64,000 bases of DNA from Heterorhizobium halophytocola (lineage in GTDB: Bacteria > Pseudomonadota > Alphaproteobacteria > Rhizobiales > Rhizobiaceae), in contig NZ_JAGGJU010000010.1 in assembly GCF_017873095.1 (NCBI RefSeq), positions 186,001 through 250,000 on the forward strand, read 5' to 3'. The position numbers and the translations under genes are program-made. Positions 1 through 11,075 of the stretch are shown here, piece after piece (the stretch's first letter is position 1; each line of letters starts with the position of its first letter). The notes under the pieces were generated by a model. That model did not search any database and was not told the DNA's origin. It was given only the letters and a program-made list of their open reading frames with translations.

Positions 1-40
1 CTAGGCTAGTTTGATGATCTGAGATCATGGAGAAGGCGAT

Positions 41-946
41 TTGCTCGACAAGATACCGCTGGAAGCGTTCCGCGTTTTCGATGCCGCCGCGCGGTTCATG
101 AATTTCTCCAGGGCAGGGCGCGAACTTAATATCACCCAGGCAGCCGTATCCCGCCGCATCAAACTGCTCGAAGAGCATCTGGGCCGGGCGCTGTTTACCC
201 GGCGCGGGCGCAATCTGGCGCTGACTGCCGACGGTGAAAAACTGTTCCAGCGGATAAGGGCCATGCTCGAATATCTGGAGGAGAGCATCGAGCCGTTTCT
301 CAGCAAGACGTCGCCGACCGTCTCGATCGCCGCCAGCGGATCGATCTCCCACCTGTGGCTCGGGCACCGGCTGAAGAATTTCGCCAAACAGTCGCCGGAA
401 CTGACGATTCGGCTGATGACGACCGACAGTCCACTGGAACTGGCCGCGGAGACGAACGACCTCGTCATTCTCTACTCCACCGGCGAACATCCGCGGTGGC
501 ACCTGACCCTTCTCCTGCCGGAGGAATTGATCCCGGTCGCCTCCCCTGCCTATCTCGAGCAGCGCGGCCTCGACCCGCAGACGCTGACCGGAAATGACAT
601 CGCCGGCCTCGACCTGATCGACTACGAGCGTTTCAATGCGCACTGGATCTCCTATCGCCAGTGGTTTTCGCGTCTGGCGTCACCGCCGACCCGCAAGCCG
701 GCGCGGCCGCGCCTGTCGTTCTCGACCTATGCCATGGCAATCGCCGCCGCCGTCGATGGCGACGGCGTGGCACTGGGCAGCGTCGCGATGCTTGCCGCCC
801 AGATAGAGCGGGGCGAACTCGTCCCGCTCGGCAAGGAGACGGTGCAGTCCGGCTATGGCTATTATCTCGGCCTGCCCCGCTACAGAACGGTCGAGCCCCA
901 TGCCTTGCGGCTGCACCAGCATCTTCTGTCCGAGACGCCGGCATAG
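41..946 (+). CDS. LysR-family transcriptional regulator, GcvA-like
   Basis: This 301-residue protein has the LysR layout: an N-terminal winged helix-turn-helix (about residues 6-65, with the typical NFSRAGRELNITQAAVSRRI segment) followed by a periplasmic-binding-protein-like effector domain to the C-terminus. The N-terminal sequence is closest in style to the GcvA/AmpR branch. The start is TTG, preceded by GGAGAAGG four bases upstream; ATG codons further upstream are out of frame or followed by a stop. It is convergent with atpC and separated from it by a hairpin terminator, so it is probably unrelated to ATP synthase. LysR proteins often control a divergent neighbour, which here would lie left of the window. 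Family is certain, target unknown. Confidence 0.9.
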   Translation: MLDKIPLEAFRVFDAAARFMNFSRAGRELNITQAAVSRRIKLLEEHLGRALFTRRGRNLALTADGEKLFQRIRAMLEYLEESIEPFLSKTSPTVSIAASGSISHLWLGHRLKNFAKQSPELTIRLMTTDSPLELAAETNDLVILYSTGEHPRWHLTLLLPEELIPVASPAYLEQRGLDPQTLTGNDIAGLDLIDYERFNAHWISYRQWFSRLASPPTRKPARPRLSFSTYAMAIAAAVDGDGVALGSVAMLAAQIERGELVPLGKETVQSGYGYYLGLPRYRTVEPHALRLHQHLLSETPA

Positions 947-954
947 GCCAAACG

Positions 955-986
955 CAAAAAAGCGGCCCCGCAGGACCGCTTTTTCA
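955..986. terminator. Bidirectional intrinsic terminator between LysR gene and atpC
   Basis: A hairpin with arms at 957-968 and 973-984 (one C/A mismatch) carries a run of A on the left and a run of T on the right, so it can terminate both converging transcripts. It lies 10 bases after the regulator stop and about 24 bases after the atpC stop. Confidence 0.8.
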
Positions 987-1008
987 AATACGCGACATTG
1001 TCGACCAA

Positions 1009-1416
1009 TCAGGCCGGCAGAATGGTGTGGTTGAGATGCGTCAACTGGTCGATGAAGCGCTCGATCTGCGTACGATCCTCATCCGATTCAGCATGCTCGA
1101 GATCGGCCCGGGCCTGCTCGATCCGCTTGACCAGCGTATCGCGATTGACGTCGCTCATGGCAACGGCCGACTCGGCCAGGATCGTGCAGCCGCTTGGCAG
1201 GATGTCCGCAAAGCCACCGAAGACCACATATTGGTGACGCTCACCGCCTGCGGTCTTCACCCGCACCACGCCTGGCATGATCGTGGTCATGGTCGGCGCA
1301 TGCTTGGCCATCACGGTCATCTCGCCTTCCGTACCCGGAATGACCACTTCGCTGACCTCTTCGGAAAGCAGCAGGCGTTCGGGCGAAACGAGTTCGAAAT
1401 TGAAGTTTTCGGCCAT
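1009..1416 (-). CDS. atpC: F1 ATP synthase epsilon subunit
   Basis: The 135-residue product is the epsilon subunit of the F1 sector, which sits on the central stalk with gamma and regulates ATP hydrolysis. The N-terminal beta-sandwich is recognisable from residues 5-85 (FELVSPERLL, GTEGEMTVMAKHAPTMT), followed by a helical C-terminal hairpin of about 45 residues with the charged segment EQARADLEHAESDEDR. Length matches alphaproteobacterial AtpC. It is the last gene of the atpHAGDC operon, 67 bases after atpD, the widest gap in the operon, and is followed by a strong bidirectional terminator. Confidence 0.97.
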   Translation of the reverse strand: MAENFNFELVSPERLLLSEEVSEVVIPGTEGEMTVMAKHAPTMTTIMPGVVRVKTAGGERHQYVVFGGFADILPSGCTILAESAVAMSDVNRDTLVKRIEQARADLEHAESDEDRTQIERFIDQLTHLNHTILPA

Positions 1417-1483
1417 GGCTCTTCACTTTTTCAAAGGGAAGGAAAGGCGCACGCGTATCGGTCGCGCGCGCCCTATCCGTTTA

Positions 1484-2953
<1,470 letters not shown>

Positions 2954-2974
2954 CTATCATACCCTCTTTCTTGC

Positions 2975-3859
2975 TCAGAGCGCCTCGGCGCCCGAAATGA
3001 TTTCGATCAGTTCCTTGGTGATCTGCGCCTGACGCTGGCGGTTATAGCTCAGCGTCAGCTTGTTAATCATATCACCGGCATTGCGGGTCGCGTTGTCCAT
3101 GGCGCTCATCTTGGCACCCATTTCGCCCGCGACATTTTCCAGCAGTGCCCGGAAAATCTGAACCGAGATGTTGCGCGGGATGAGATCCGCCAGGATCGAC
3201 GCCGCATCAGGTTCGTATTCGTAGATCGCAGTTGAACCGCTCTGCTCGACAGCCGCACTGTTGCCAGCCGTTGCCGGGATCAGTTGCATGCCGGTCGGCA
3301 CCTGGCTGATGACCGACTTGAACTCGGCATAGAACAGCGTGCAGACGTCGAACTCGCCCTTGTCGAACATGGCGATGACCTTGCGACCGATGTTGTCGGC
3401 CACCTCGAAGGTCACCTTCTTGACATCGCGAAGCTCGACGCGTTCGACGATCAGCGGGGCGAATTCGCGACGAAGGGCATCATAGCCCTTCTTGCCGACG
3501 CAGAAAATCTTGACGGTCTTGCCCGCCGCCAGAAGCTTGCGGGCATGTTCGCGTGCAGCCTTGGCGATCGAGGCGTTGAAACCACCGCACAGACCACGTT
3601 CCGCCGTGCAGACAACGAGCAGATGCACGTTGTCCTTGCCGGTGCCCGTCATCAGGCGCGGAGCACTGTCGTCGCTGCCGACCGCCTCAGCGATATTGGC
3701 AAGAACGGCGCCCATGCGCTGCGAATAGGGTCTGGCAGCCTCGGCGGCCTCCTGGGCACGACGCAGCTTCGCCGCGGCGACCATCTGCATCGCCTTGGTG
3801 ATCTTCTGCGTCGCCTTGACGGAGGCGATCCGGTTTTTCAGATCCTTGAGTGAAGGCAT
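2975..3859 (-). CDS. atpG: F1 ATP synthase gamma subunit
   Basis: This 294-residue protein is the rotating central stalk of F1. It starts with the characteristic [20 protein letters not shown] coiled-coil helix and ends with the matching C-terminal helix ([15 protein letters not shown]). The central segment has the conserved ERGLCGGFN sequence. Length is normal. It is 29 bases downstream of atpA and 21 upstream of atpD, so it is co-transcribed with them. Confidence 0.98.
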   Translation of the reverse strand: MPSLKDLKNRIASVKATQKITKAMQMVAAAKLRRAQEAAEAARPYSQRMGAVLANIAEAVGSDDSAPRLMTGTGKDNVHLLVVCTAERGLCGGFNASIAKAAREHARKLLAAGKTVKIFCVGKKGYDALRREFAPLIVERVELRDVKKVTFEVADNIGRKVIAMFDKGEFDVCTLFYAEFKSVISQVPTGMQLIPATAGNSAAVEQSGSTAIYEYEPDAASILADLIPRNISVQIFRALLENVAGEMGAKMSAMDNATRNAGDMINKLTLSYNRQRQAQITKELIEIISGAEAL

Positions 3860-3888
3860 CCGTTTTCCGTCCCTTCTACAACCTGGCT

Positions 3889-5418
3889 TTAGGCGAACGA
3901 CTTCGCGTAGGTGTCGACTGCCGTCTTCAGCTTGCTCTTGACATCGTCGGTGAGCGCCTTCTCGGTGCGGATGGCATCGAGAACGTCCTTGCCGTCATTG
4001 CGCAGGTAGGAGAGCAGGCCCTGCTCGAACTTGCCGACCTGGGCAACCGTGATCTTGTCGAGATAGCCGTTGACGCCGGCATAGATCACCGCAACCTGCT
4101 CTTCGGTCTTGAGCGGCGAGAACTGCGGCTGCTTCAGAAGCTCGGTCAGACGCGCACCACGGTTCAGCAGGCGCTGGGTCGAGGCATCGAGGTCGGAACC
4201 GAACTGGGCGAAGGCGGCCATTTCGCGGTACTGGGCAAGCTCGCCCTTGATCGAACCGGCAACCTGCTTCATCGCCTTTACCTGTGCGGCCGAGCCGACG
4301 CGGGAGACCGACAGACCGACATTCACGGCCGGACGGACGCCCTGGTAGAACAGGTCGGTTTCAAGGAAGATCTGGCCGTCGGTGATCGAGATCACATTGG
4401 TCGGAATGAAGGCCGAGACGTCGTTACCCTGGGTTTCGATGACCGGCAGAGCCGTCAGCGAACCTGCGCCACGCTCGTCGGAGAGCTTTGCGGCGCGCTC
4501 GAGGAGACGCGAATGCAGGTAGAAGACGTCGCCCGGATAGGCTTCGCGGCCCGGCGGGCGGCGCAGCAGCAGGGACATCTGGCGATAGGCAACGGCCTGC
4601 TTGGACAGATCGTCATAGCCGATGAGGGCGTGCTGGCCATTGTCGCGGAAATATTCGCCCATGGCGCAACCGGCGAACGGAGCCAGATACTGCATCGGCG
4701 CCGGGTCGGATGCGGTTGCCGCGATCACGATCGAATACTGCAACGCGCCACGCTCTTCGAGAACCTTGACGAACTGGGCAACCGTCGAACGCTTCTGACC
4801 GATGGCAACATACACGCAGTAGAGCTTGTCGTTGTCCGGACCGTTGTCGTGGATCGGCTTCTGGTTGAGGAAGGTGTCGAGCAGGATCGCGGTCTTGCCG
4901 GTCTGACGGTCACCGATGACCAGCTCGCGCTGGCCGCGGCCAACCGGGATCAGGGCATCGATGGCCTTGAGGCCGGTCGACATCGGCTCGTGAACCGATT
5001 TGCGCGGAATGATGCCGGGCGCCTTGACGTCGACGCGCGAACGCTGCTTGGCATTGATCGGGCCCTTGCCGTCGATCGGGTTGCCGAGAGCGTCGACCAC
5101 GCGGCCGAGCAGTTCCGGACCGACCGGAACGTCAACGATAGCGCCAGTCCGCTTGACGGTGTCGCCTTCCTTGATGTTGCGGTCCGAACCGAACAGAACG
5201 ACGCCGACATTGTCGGATTCGAGGTTCAGCGCCATGCCGCGGATACCGCCCGGAAACTCGACCATTTCACCAGCCTGGACATTGTCGAGACCGTAAATGC
5301 GAGCAATACCGTCGCCGACCGAAAGAACCTGGCCGACTTCGGAAACTTCAGCTTCCTTGCCGAAATTCTTGATTTGATCTTTGAGAATTGCGGAAATTTC
5401 CGCGGCGCGGATATCCAT
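3889..5418 (-). CDS. atpA: F1 ATP synthase alpha subunit
   Basis: The 509-residue regulatory alpha subunit has a P-loop GDRQTGKT at 169-176 and the alpha-type alternation of conserved blocks ([11 protein letters not shown] near the N-terminus, [13 protein letters not shown], and the arginine-containing [10 protein letters not shown] region late). Its ATG overlaps the atpH stop by one base (TGATG), which implies translational coupling. No F0 genes (atpB, E, F, I) are present here; in alphaproteobacteria F0 genes are usually in a separate operon, so their absence is expected. Confidence 0.98.
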   Translation of the reverse strand: MDIRAAEISAILKDQIKNFGKEAEVSEVGQVLSVGDGIARIYGLDNVQAGEMVEFPGGIRGMALNLESDNVGVVLFGSDRNIKEGDTVKRTGAIVDVPVGPELLGRVVDALGNPIDGKGPINAKQRSRVDVKAPGIIPRKSVHEPMSTGLKAIDALIPVGRGQRELVIGDRQTGKTAILLDTFLNQKPIHDNGPDNDKLYCVYVAIGQKRSTVAQFVKVLEERGALQYSIVIAATASDPAPMQYLAPFAGCAMGEYFRDNGQHALIGYDDLSKQAVAYRQMSLLLRRPPGREAYPGDVFYLHSRLLERAAKLSDERGAGSLTALPVIETQGNDVSAFIPTNVISITDGQIFLETDLFYQGVRPAVNVGLSVSRVGSAAQVKAMKQVAGSIKGELAQYREMAAFAQFGSDLDASTQRLLNRGARLTELLKQPQFSPLKTEEQVAVIYAGVNGYLDKITVAQVGKFEQGLLSYLRNDGKDVLDAIRTEKALTDDVKSKLKTAVDTYAKSFA

Positions 5419-5984
5419 CAGCCAACCTCTTTCAGTGAAAGCTTAAGAGTAGAGAGTTTCGTGCGAAGGGACGTATCGATCTGGCGCGAGCCAACCTTGA
5501 CGATCAGTCCGCCCAGAATGGTCGGGTCGACTGTCACGTTGAGCGTCACGTCCTTGCCGATGACGGCCTTCAGTGCGTCCTTGAGTTCCTTGTCCTGCGC
5601 CGCGCTCAATGCATGCGCAGTCGTCACGTCGGCCGTGACCTCGCCGCGATGGCTCGCCGCCATCTGCCGAAAGGCGCTGACGATGCCCGGCACGGCGAAA
5701 AGCCGGCGATTGGACGCGACAACCTTGAGGAAGTTTCCGACGAGACCGCCAAGCGCGGCCTTCTCGGTCAATGCGGAAATGGCAGACAGCTGCTCTGCCG
5801 CCGAAAACACCGGGCTTTCGATCAGGCGCTTGAGGTCGGCACTGTCGTCGATCATAGCCTGGAAGCGGCTGAGGTCCGACGCCACCGCGTCGATTGCATT
5901 CTCCTCGAGCGAAAGCTCGAACAACGAGGATGCATAACGCTCAGCGACACCGGAAATGGGCTGGGTTGTGTCTGCCACGTGCAA
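5418..5984 (-). CDS. atpH: F1 ATP synthase delta subunit
   Basis: The 188-residue delta subunit links F1 to the peripheral stalk (the homologue of mitochondrial OSCP). The N-terminal helical bundle ([21 protein letters not shown]) and the C-terminal block [20 protein letters not shown] are typical. It is the first gene of the operon; its last base is shared with the atpA start codon. The 256-base spacer upstream must contain the operon promoter. Confidence 0.97.
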   Translation of the reverse strand: MHVADTTQPISGVAERYASSLFELSLEENAIDAVASDLSRFQAMIDDSADLKRLIESPVFSAAEQLSAISALTEKAALGGLVGNFLKVVASNRRLFAVPGIVSAFRQMAASHRGEVTADVTTAHALSAAQDKELKDALKAVIGKDVTLNVTVDPTILGGLIVKVGSRQIDTSLRTKLSTLKLSLKEVG

Positions 5985-6240
5985 CGATTTCCCTGAGTTA
6001 TCCCCAAGGCCACGTCAGCCCAAAAACGGCCATCGTATCGCCTTGAAATTGTTCATCTTCCCCCAGATACACGAGTTATCCACGCCCGTGTAATCCGTCC
6101 TTTGCGGACCGTCTAGCATAGGACGTACGGACTCGCAACACGCCGAACGTCGTATAAAGCTTAACATTAGCCGTTTCGGTGGAAATTCGAGCCTGATGGC
6201 GACCGAAACGCAGACCTACCCCTCCTGAAGGCTGTCGAAT
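5985..6240. promoter_or_regulatory. Upstream region of the atp operon with DnaA-box-like 9-mers and an inverted repeat
   Basis: This 256-base stretch has no gene. It contains two near-matches to the DnaA box, TTATCCCCA at 5998-6006 and TTATCCACG at 6076-6084, each one base off TTATCCACA and each preceded by GAG. A perfect 9-base inverted repeat (CGTTTCGGT at 6172-6180, ACCGAAACG at 6202-6210) lies close to the upstream gene's stop and could be an operator or a weak terminator; there is no T-run. I could not assign a convincing -35/-10 pair for atpH. Confidence 0.4.
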
Positions 6241-6624
6241 TCACACCAGCTGGAAGACATAGGCCAGCATCATTGCCGCCAGCGCAAGCTCCACCACCAG
6301 CATGGCGAGATTGATCACCGAGCCGGCGCGATCCGACAGGATGGAGAGAAAACGGCCGAAGGCCGCAAGCACATAGGCACCGCCAAGGGTCATGTAGATC
6401 GTTGGCTGCGCCAGCATGATTGCAGCAATGCCGCTGCCTGCGAAAAAGCCGCCGATACTCCGGAACAGGCCATAGCCGTCGCGGCAGCCTTCGATAGGCA
6501 TCAGATTATAAATCCGGGCCGCATATCCGGGCACGAACATCAGCAGCAAGCCGATTGCGATCGTGACGCACCCTGCCACGAACGCCATCTGCTCACCGAA
6601 CTCGGTTGGAAAATAGAATTCCAT
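6241..6624 (-). CDS. Small four-helix membrane protein, DUF4345-like / AGROH133_08824-type
   Basis: The start is placed at the ATG at 6624, which has AGAGGA six bases upstream, giving 127 residues; an upstream in-frame ATG at 6672 lacks a ribosome-binding site. The protein is hydrophobic, with about four membrane segments, and a conserved-looking middle (DGYGLFRSIGGFFAGSG, then LAAFGRFLSILSDRAGS). This pattern recalls a rhizobial family that I remember being annotated as a phage infection protein, from Agrobacterium sp. H13-3 work on phage 7-7-1 and lipopolysaccharide; I could not verify that here. It lies between priA and the atp operon on the same strand. Function in this organism is unknown. 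Confidence 0.6.
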   Translation of the reverse strand: MEFYFPTEFGEQMAFVAGCVTIAIGLLLMFVPGYAARIYNLMPIEGCRDGYGLFRSIGGFFAGSGIAAIMLAQPTIYMTLGGAYVLAAFGRFLSILSDRAGSVINLAMLVVELALAAMMLAYVFQLV

Positions 6625-6682
6625 GATGTTCCTCTGAATTGCATGATCCCGACGCCATAGCATGCGCATCAAAAAAGGGAAG

Positions 6683-6723
6683 GACCATGACGCCGCGACG
6701 GAGGAAGGCCTTCTCCTGGCGTC
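6683..6723 (-). terminator. Weak terminator-like hairpin after priA
   Basis: Reading on the minus strand, GACGCC (6723-6718) pairs with GGCGTC (6694-6689), with further pairing inside (GGAGAAGG against CCTTCCTCC). A run of six T follows, but about eleven bases after the stem, so termination is uncertain. Confidence 0.3.
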
Positions 6724-6726
6724 GGC

Positions 6727-8943
6727 TCAGAGGAAGCTCTGCGGATCGATGTCGACCTGTACATGCAGGGATCGCCGTTCCTTCGGCCCCCGTTCCAGCA
6801 TCGCCTTCAGGAAGGATTGAAGATCGGACTGGCGTGGTCCGTGCACCAGCAGCCGGAAGCGATAGCGCCCGCGGATCAGCGCCAGCGGCGCTTCGGCCGG
6901 TCCCAGCACCGAGATCGAGCCACCGACGGGGGCAGCCTGGCGCAGTTGGCGCGCATGGCCTTCCGCATCGATCCGGTTATCGGCCGAGACGATGATCGAG
7001 GCCAGACGACCGAATGGCGGCAACTGGCCGCGCTCGCGCTCGCCGATCTCGCGGTCGTAAAAGGCCTCGGCGTCGCCGAGTACAAGGGCCTGCATGACGG
7101 GATGCTGCGGCTGGAAGGTCTGCAGCAGGCCGTGGCTCTTGCGACCGGTGCGGCCGGCGCGACCCGTGACCTGCGACAGCAATTGGTAGGTTCGCTCGGC
7201 GGCGCGCGGATCCCCGTTGGCAAGGCCGATATCCGCATCGATGATCCCGACCAGCGTCATCAGCGGGAAATTATGGCCCTTGGCGACAAGCTGCGTGCCG
7301 ATGACGATGTCGGCCTCCCCCTTGGCGACCGCTTCGAATTCGAGCCGCAGCCGCTTGACCCCGCCGATGTCGGAGGACAGCACCAGCGTGCGCGCATCGG
7401 GAAAATGCCTCTCCACCTCTTCGGCGATCCGCTCGACTCCTGGCCCGCAGGCAACCAGGTGATCGAAGGTCCCGCATTCCGGACAGGCCTCCGGCGTCCG
7501 TTCGGCATAGCCGCATTGATGGCACTGGATCTGCCCGCGAAACCGGTGCTCGACCAGCCAGCTGGAGCATTGCGGGCACTGGAATCGATGGCCGCAGACC
7601 CGGCAAAGCGTCAGCGGCGCATAGCCGCGCCGGTTGAGGAAGAGCAGCGACTGCTCCTTCTTTTCCAAGGTCTTGCCGACGGCGCGCAGCAGGATCGGCG
7701 ACAGGAACCCGCCCCGTTCCGGCGCGTGGCGCCGCATGTCGACCAGATGCAGGTCCGGCAAGGCCGCATCGGCAAAGCGGGTCGGAAGATGAATGCGCGA
7801 ATAACGGCCCTGCTGGCTGTTGACCTGGCTTTCCACCGAGGGCGTCGCCGACACGAGAATGACCGGAAAGCCGGCGATCCGGGCGCGTACGACCGCCATG
7901 TCGCGCGCATTGTAGAAGACCCGGTCTTCCTGCTTGTAGGCCGGATCGTGCTCCTCATCGACGATGATGAGGCCGAGATCCTCGAAGGGCAGGAACAGCG
8001 CCGAGCGCGCGCCGGCGACCACCCGAACATCGCCGGTGGCCGTCTGGCGCCAGACCTTTTCGCGGGTCTTGGTTGCCAGTTCCGAATGCCATTCGGCAGG
8101 CTTGGAACCGAAGCGATCCTGGAAGCGCTCGAGAAAATCGGCCGTCAGCGCGATTTCCGGCAGCAGGATCAGCACCTGCTTGCCGCGTCGCAAGGTCTCG
8201 GCAATCGCCTCGAAATAGACCTCCGTCTTGCCGGATCCCGTCACCCCGTCGATCAGGGTCACAGAGAACCTGTCGTCTATCGCGGTCTCGATGATGGTGT
8301 CGGCCGCCTCCTGCTGCTCGCCGGCAAGCCGCGAGGCGATGTAATCCGGGTCCGGTGCCGCAACCAGCGGCGGAGGCGGCAGGAACACCGTCTCGAACAC
8401 CCCCTGCTTCGACAGGCCGTCCACCACGCTCAGCGATACGCCCGCCGCGTGGGCAAGGCCGCTTCGCGTCCAGCTCAGCCCGTCCTGGGAGAGGTCCAGC
8501 ACCTTCTTGCGCGACGCCGTGAGCTTTTCCGGGGTCTGACCGGAAAACCTGAGCCCCTCGATCATCGGCTCGGGGTCGAAGGCAGCGGGCGCCCTCAGTG
8601 CCATACGTGCCACCAGGCCCGGTGGCGACAGCGTATAGGCCGCGACCCAGTCCAGAAACATGCGCATCTCCCGGGATAGCGGCGGGCAGTCGAAAACCTT
8701 CTCCAGCGGCCGCAGCTTCTTTTCGTCGACGGGATTTCCGCCCTGATCGTCCCAGACGACGCCCACAACCTTGCGCGACCCGAGGGGGATCTGCACGATC
8801 GAGCCGGGCTCGACGGCCATGCCGTCCGGTACCCTGTAGGAATAGGCGACCGGCGCCGGCATCGGCACCAGAACGGGTACGACGCGCGCCGGTTCGGGCG
8901 CTTCGATCAGATTGGCAAACAGGGAGGTCGAATCGTCTTTCAT
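6727..8943 (-). CDS. priA: Primosomal protein N' (PriA replication-restart helicase)
   Basis: PriA is a 3'-to-5' superfamily 2 helicase that recognises stalled forks and reloads the replisome. With the start at 8943 the protein has 738 residues, close to the family length; an in-frame extension to 9030 adds 29 unlikely residues. The order is an N-terminal DNA-binding domain (residues 1-110), Walker A GVTGSGKT at 233-240, Walker B DEEH at 329-332, and a cysteine-rich zinc insertion in the helicase (CRVC, CPQC, CHQC, CPEC). The start has only a weak ribosome-binding site. It is followed on the same strand by the small membrane protein gene and preceded by an acyltransferase gene. Confidence 0.95.
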   Translation of the reverse strand: MKDDSTSLFANLIEAPEPARVVPVLVPMPAPVAYSYRVPDGMAVEPGSIVQIPLGSRKVVGVVWDDQGGNPVDEKKLRPLEKVFDCPPLSREMRMFLDWVAAYTLSPPGLVARMALRAPAAFDPEPMIEGLRFSGQTPEKLTASRKKVLDLSQDGLSWTRSGLAHAAGVSLSVVDGLSKQGVFETVFLPPPPLVAAPDPDYIASRLAGEQQEAADTIIETAIDDRFSVTLIDGVTGSGKTEVYFEAIAETLRRGKQVLILLPEIALTADFLERFQDRFGSKPAEWHSELATKTREKVWRQTATGDVRVVAGARSALFLPFEDLGLIIVDEEHDPAYKQEDRVFYNARDMAVVRARIAGFPVILVSATPSVESQVNSQQGRYSRIHLPTRFADAALPDLHLVDMRRHAPERGGFLSPILLRAVGKTLEKKEQSLLFLNRRGYAPLTLCRVCGHRFQCPQCSSWLVEHRFRGQIQCHQCGYAERTPEACPECGTFDHLVACGPGVERIAEEVERHFPDARTLVLSSDIGGVKRLRLEFEAVAKGEADIVIGTQLVAKGHNFPLMTLVGIIDADIGLANGDPRAAERTYQLLSQVTGRAGRTGRKSHGLLQTFQPQHPVMQALVLGDAEAFYDREIGERERGQLPPFGRLASIIVSADNRIDAEGHARQLRQAAPVGGSISVLGPAEAPLALIRGRYRFRLLVHGPRQSDLQSFLKAMLERGPKERRSLHVQVDIDPQSFL

Positions 8944-9043
8944 CACGCAGCAATCTGCCCCGCCGCGGGCCCAAAGGAAACCTCGGGTACCGATCGGAAC
9001 GTGGAAGGCGCGATTGCCGACGCGCTCCAACTTCGGATAACGG

Positions 9044-9973
9044 CTATGCGGTCAAATGTGAGGAATGATCGCCCGGGATGCCGAACCTTGCGTCCGGGTC
9101 CCTGGCAAGACCATGCACGGTGTGGTGTTCCAGCGCCTGGGTCACGGCATTGAGATCGCCGTCGAGTTCCTCGGGCGAGATCATGTTGCCGACAGTGATG
9201 TCGAACCGGCCCTTCCGCTTGTTGAGCAGTTCGTGGAACACGGTCATGTCGCGCAATTCGTCGGCCAGCCGTGCAAACCAGTAGAACAGCCCGGAATTGC
9301 GCGCCGTCATGTGGATCGGCAAGACAGGCAGATTGTATTTGCGTGCCATGCCGACGGCCGAGCTTTTCCACGGGCGTTCATTCAGGCCGCCATCGGCCCA
9401 GTAGGCGATGCGCCCGGACGGAAACAGAACCGTCACCTTTTGCTCCTCGATCGAGCGATTGGTGATCTTCAGCGTTTCGCGGGCCTTGAGTTTGCTCTTG
9501 TGCTCCTCGCGCCATTCCACCGGGATCACCACCTCGACCAGTCGCGGATTGACCCGGATGGCATCGCGATTGGCGAAGAACATCATGTCCGGGCGGCAAT
9601 CCTTCAGAAGGTCGTAGACGGCAACACCGTCGGCGATGCCGGTCGGGTGGTTGCTGACCAGCAGAAACGCGCCCGTCTCGGGAATGCGCTGCCTGTTCTT
9701 CACCTGCACATCGAGCGTCAGCGCTTTGCTCAGATAGTCGAACACGTCGAGTCCGCCGACATTGGCGACGTCGTCGGCAAACTGGATCGCCTTGTCATAG
9801 CGCAGGATCGTGTAGAGAAACGGCCGCAACAGCGGCCACAGCGGGTGCTTCATGATGCGACCGCCGCGCTCGGCGATCAAGGTGTCGACGATGTGACCTG
9901 GCTGCCCGTGGGAAACGAGCGCCAGGGTATCTGCCAACTGACCAAACGTCGTCATGGAATCACGTCGCGCCAT
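9044..9973 (-). CDS. Lysophospholipid acyltransferase family protein (PlsC-like)
   Basis: I place the start at 9973, where TGGAG lies six bases upstream of the ATG, giving 309 residues; a further upstream ATG at 10051 would add 26 residues without support. The protein has an LPLAT-type acyltransferase core: the histidine-aspartate motif is SNHPTGIADG, which counts as H-x5-D rather than the usual H-x4-D, and a later FPSGRIAYW block corresponds to the FPEG motif. Such enzymes transfer acyl chains to lysophospholipids at the inner membrane. I recall a Sinorhizobium homologue next to xerC described as a putative PlsC paralogue. It is divergent from xerC across a short spacer. Exact substrate is unknown. 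Confidence 0.75.
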   Translation of the reverse strand: MARRDSMTTFGQLADTLALVSHGQPGHIVDTLIAERGGRIMKHPLWPLLRPFLYTILRYDKAIQFADDVANVGGLDVFDYLSKALTLDVQVKNRQRIPETGAFLLVSNHPTGIADGVAVYDLLKDCRPDMMFFANRDAIRVNPRLVEVVIPVEWREEHKSKLKARETLKITNRSIEEQKVTVLFPSGRIAYWADGGLNERPWKSSAVGMARKYNLPVLPIHMTARNSGLFYWFARLADELRDMTVFHELLNKRKGRFDITVGNMISPEELDGDLNAVTQALEHHTVHGLARDPDARFGIPGDHSSHLTA

Positions 9974-10119
9974 GTACACTCCAGTTGGTAAGCGTTTCAA
10001 CTTTGTATCGCAATTCAATATGATCACAGCATGACAGGGCGCCATGCGCATTTAGCTATTCTCTAACCAATCGGCGGCACACTGCCTCCACCTGATGGCA
10101 TTGTAAAGGCGCAGAGATC

Positions 10120-11055
10120 TTGAACGGGTTGCTGACAATTGCGGCGGACGATCTGCGTCTGGAACGGGAAGTCTGGTTGCGCGGACTTGCCGGAGAACGC
10201 CGACTTGCCGACCACACGATCGATGCTTATGAGCGCGACACGCGTCAATTTCTGTCCTTTCTGACGATGCATATAGGTAAGCCTGCGGCCATCGTCGATA
10301 TCCGCGAACTGCGTCCAGCCGATCTTCGTGCATTTCTGGCCTCCCGCCGCCGCGATGGCTCGGGCGCACGGTCGCTGGCCCGGCATATGGCCGGCATCCG
10401 CTCCTTCCTGCGCTTCCTGGAAAAGAGGGGGTTGGTCAACGCTGCCGGCGCCAATGCAATCCGCTCGCCGCGCCAACCGAAATCCCTGCCGAAACCGCTG
10501 TCCGACCATCAGGCTGTCGATCTTGTGAAAGCGCAGACGCAGTTGCAGGACGAACCCTGGCTGGCGGCGCGCGATGCCGCCGTCCTGACACTGCTCTACG
10601 GCTGCGGTCTGCGCATTTCCGAAGCGCTGGCCCTGACGACGAACGACCTGCCGGCCGGTGCGACCAGCCTGCGGATCGAGGGCAAGGGCCGCAAGACGCG
10701 GATCGTGCCCCTGCTGCCACTGGTGCACGGCGCCGTTGCAGATTACCTGAAGCTCTGCCCCTATCATCTGGAGGCCGACAAGCCGCTGTTTCGCGGCGCC
10801 AAGGGCGGGCCGCTGCAACCGGCGATCATCCAGCGCGGCATGCAGAAATTGCGCAGTGCGCTCGGCCTGCCGGATACCGCAACGCCGCATGCGCTTCGGC
10901 ACTCCTTTGCAACCCATCTGCTGGCCGGCGGCGGTGATCTTCGTTCCATCCAGGAACTTCTGGGACATGCCAGCCTGTCGACGACGCAGATCTATACCGG
11001 TGTCGACTCCGCGCGCCTCCTGCAGGTCTACCGCAATGCGCATCCGAGGGCGTAA
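10120..11055 (+). CDS. xerC: Site-specific tyrosine recombinase XerC
   Basis: XerC works with XerD at dif to resolve chromosome dimers. The 311-residue protein has an N-terminal SAM-like core-binding domain (about 10-105) and a C-terminal catalytic domain with the full set of active-site residues: R165 (CGLRISE), K189, H257 and R260 (HALRH), H283 (LLGHASLSTTQ) and the nucleophile Y292. The start is TTG with a weak ribosome-binding site; it fits the N-terminus usual for rhizobial XerC (a segment like ERDxWLxxLAGERRLS precedes TxDAYxRDTRQFL). I choose XerC rather than XerD from the N-terminal sequence and from the recalled rhizobial neighbourhood. There is no sign of phage genes around it. Confidence 0.88.
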   Translation: MNGLLTIAADDLRLEREVWLRGLAGERRLADHTIDAYERDTRQFLSFLTMHIGKPAAIVDIRELRPADLRAFLASRRRDGSGARSLARHMAGIRSFLRFLEKRGLVNAAGANAIRSPRQPKSLPKPLSDHQAVDLVKAQTQLQDEPWLAARDAAVLTLLYGCGLRISEALALTTNDLPAGATSLRIEGKGRKTRIVPLLPLVHGAVADYLKLCPYHLEADKPLFRGAKGGPLQPAIIQRGMQKLRSALGLPDTATPHALRHSFATHLLAGGGDLRSIQELLGHASLSTTQIYTGVDSARLLQVYRNAHPRA

Positions 11056-11075
11056 GCCTCAGGCAGTGTCAAGGG

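Noticed and set aside
6727..9030. Longer PriA starting at 9030
   Set aside because: The extra 29 residues do not resemble PriA N-termini, and the ATG at 8943 gives the expected length.
10120..11055. Tyrosine recombinase as a sign of an integrated element
   Set aside because: Motifs and length fit chromosomal XerC, and the neighbours are housekeeping genes with no att-like repeats, tRNA or phage genes nearby.
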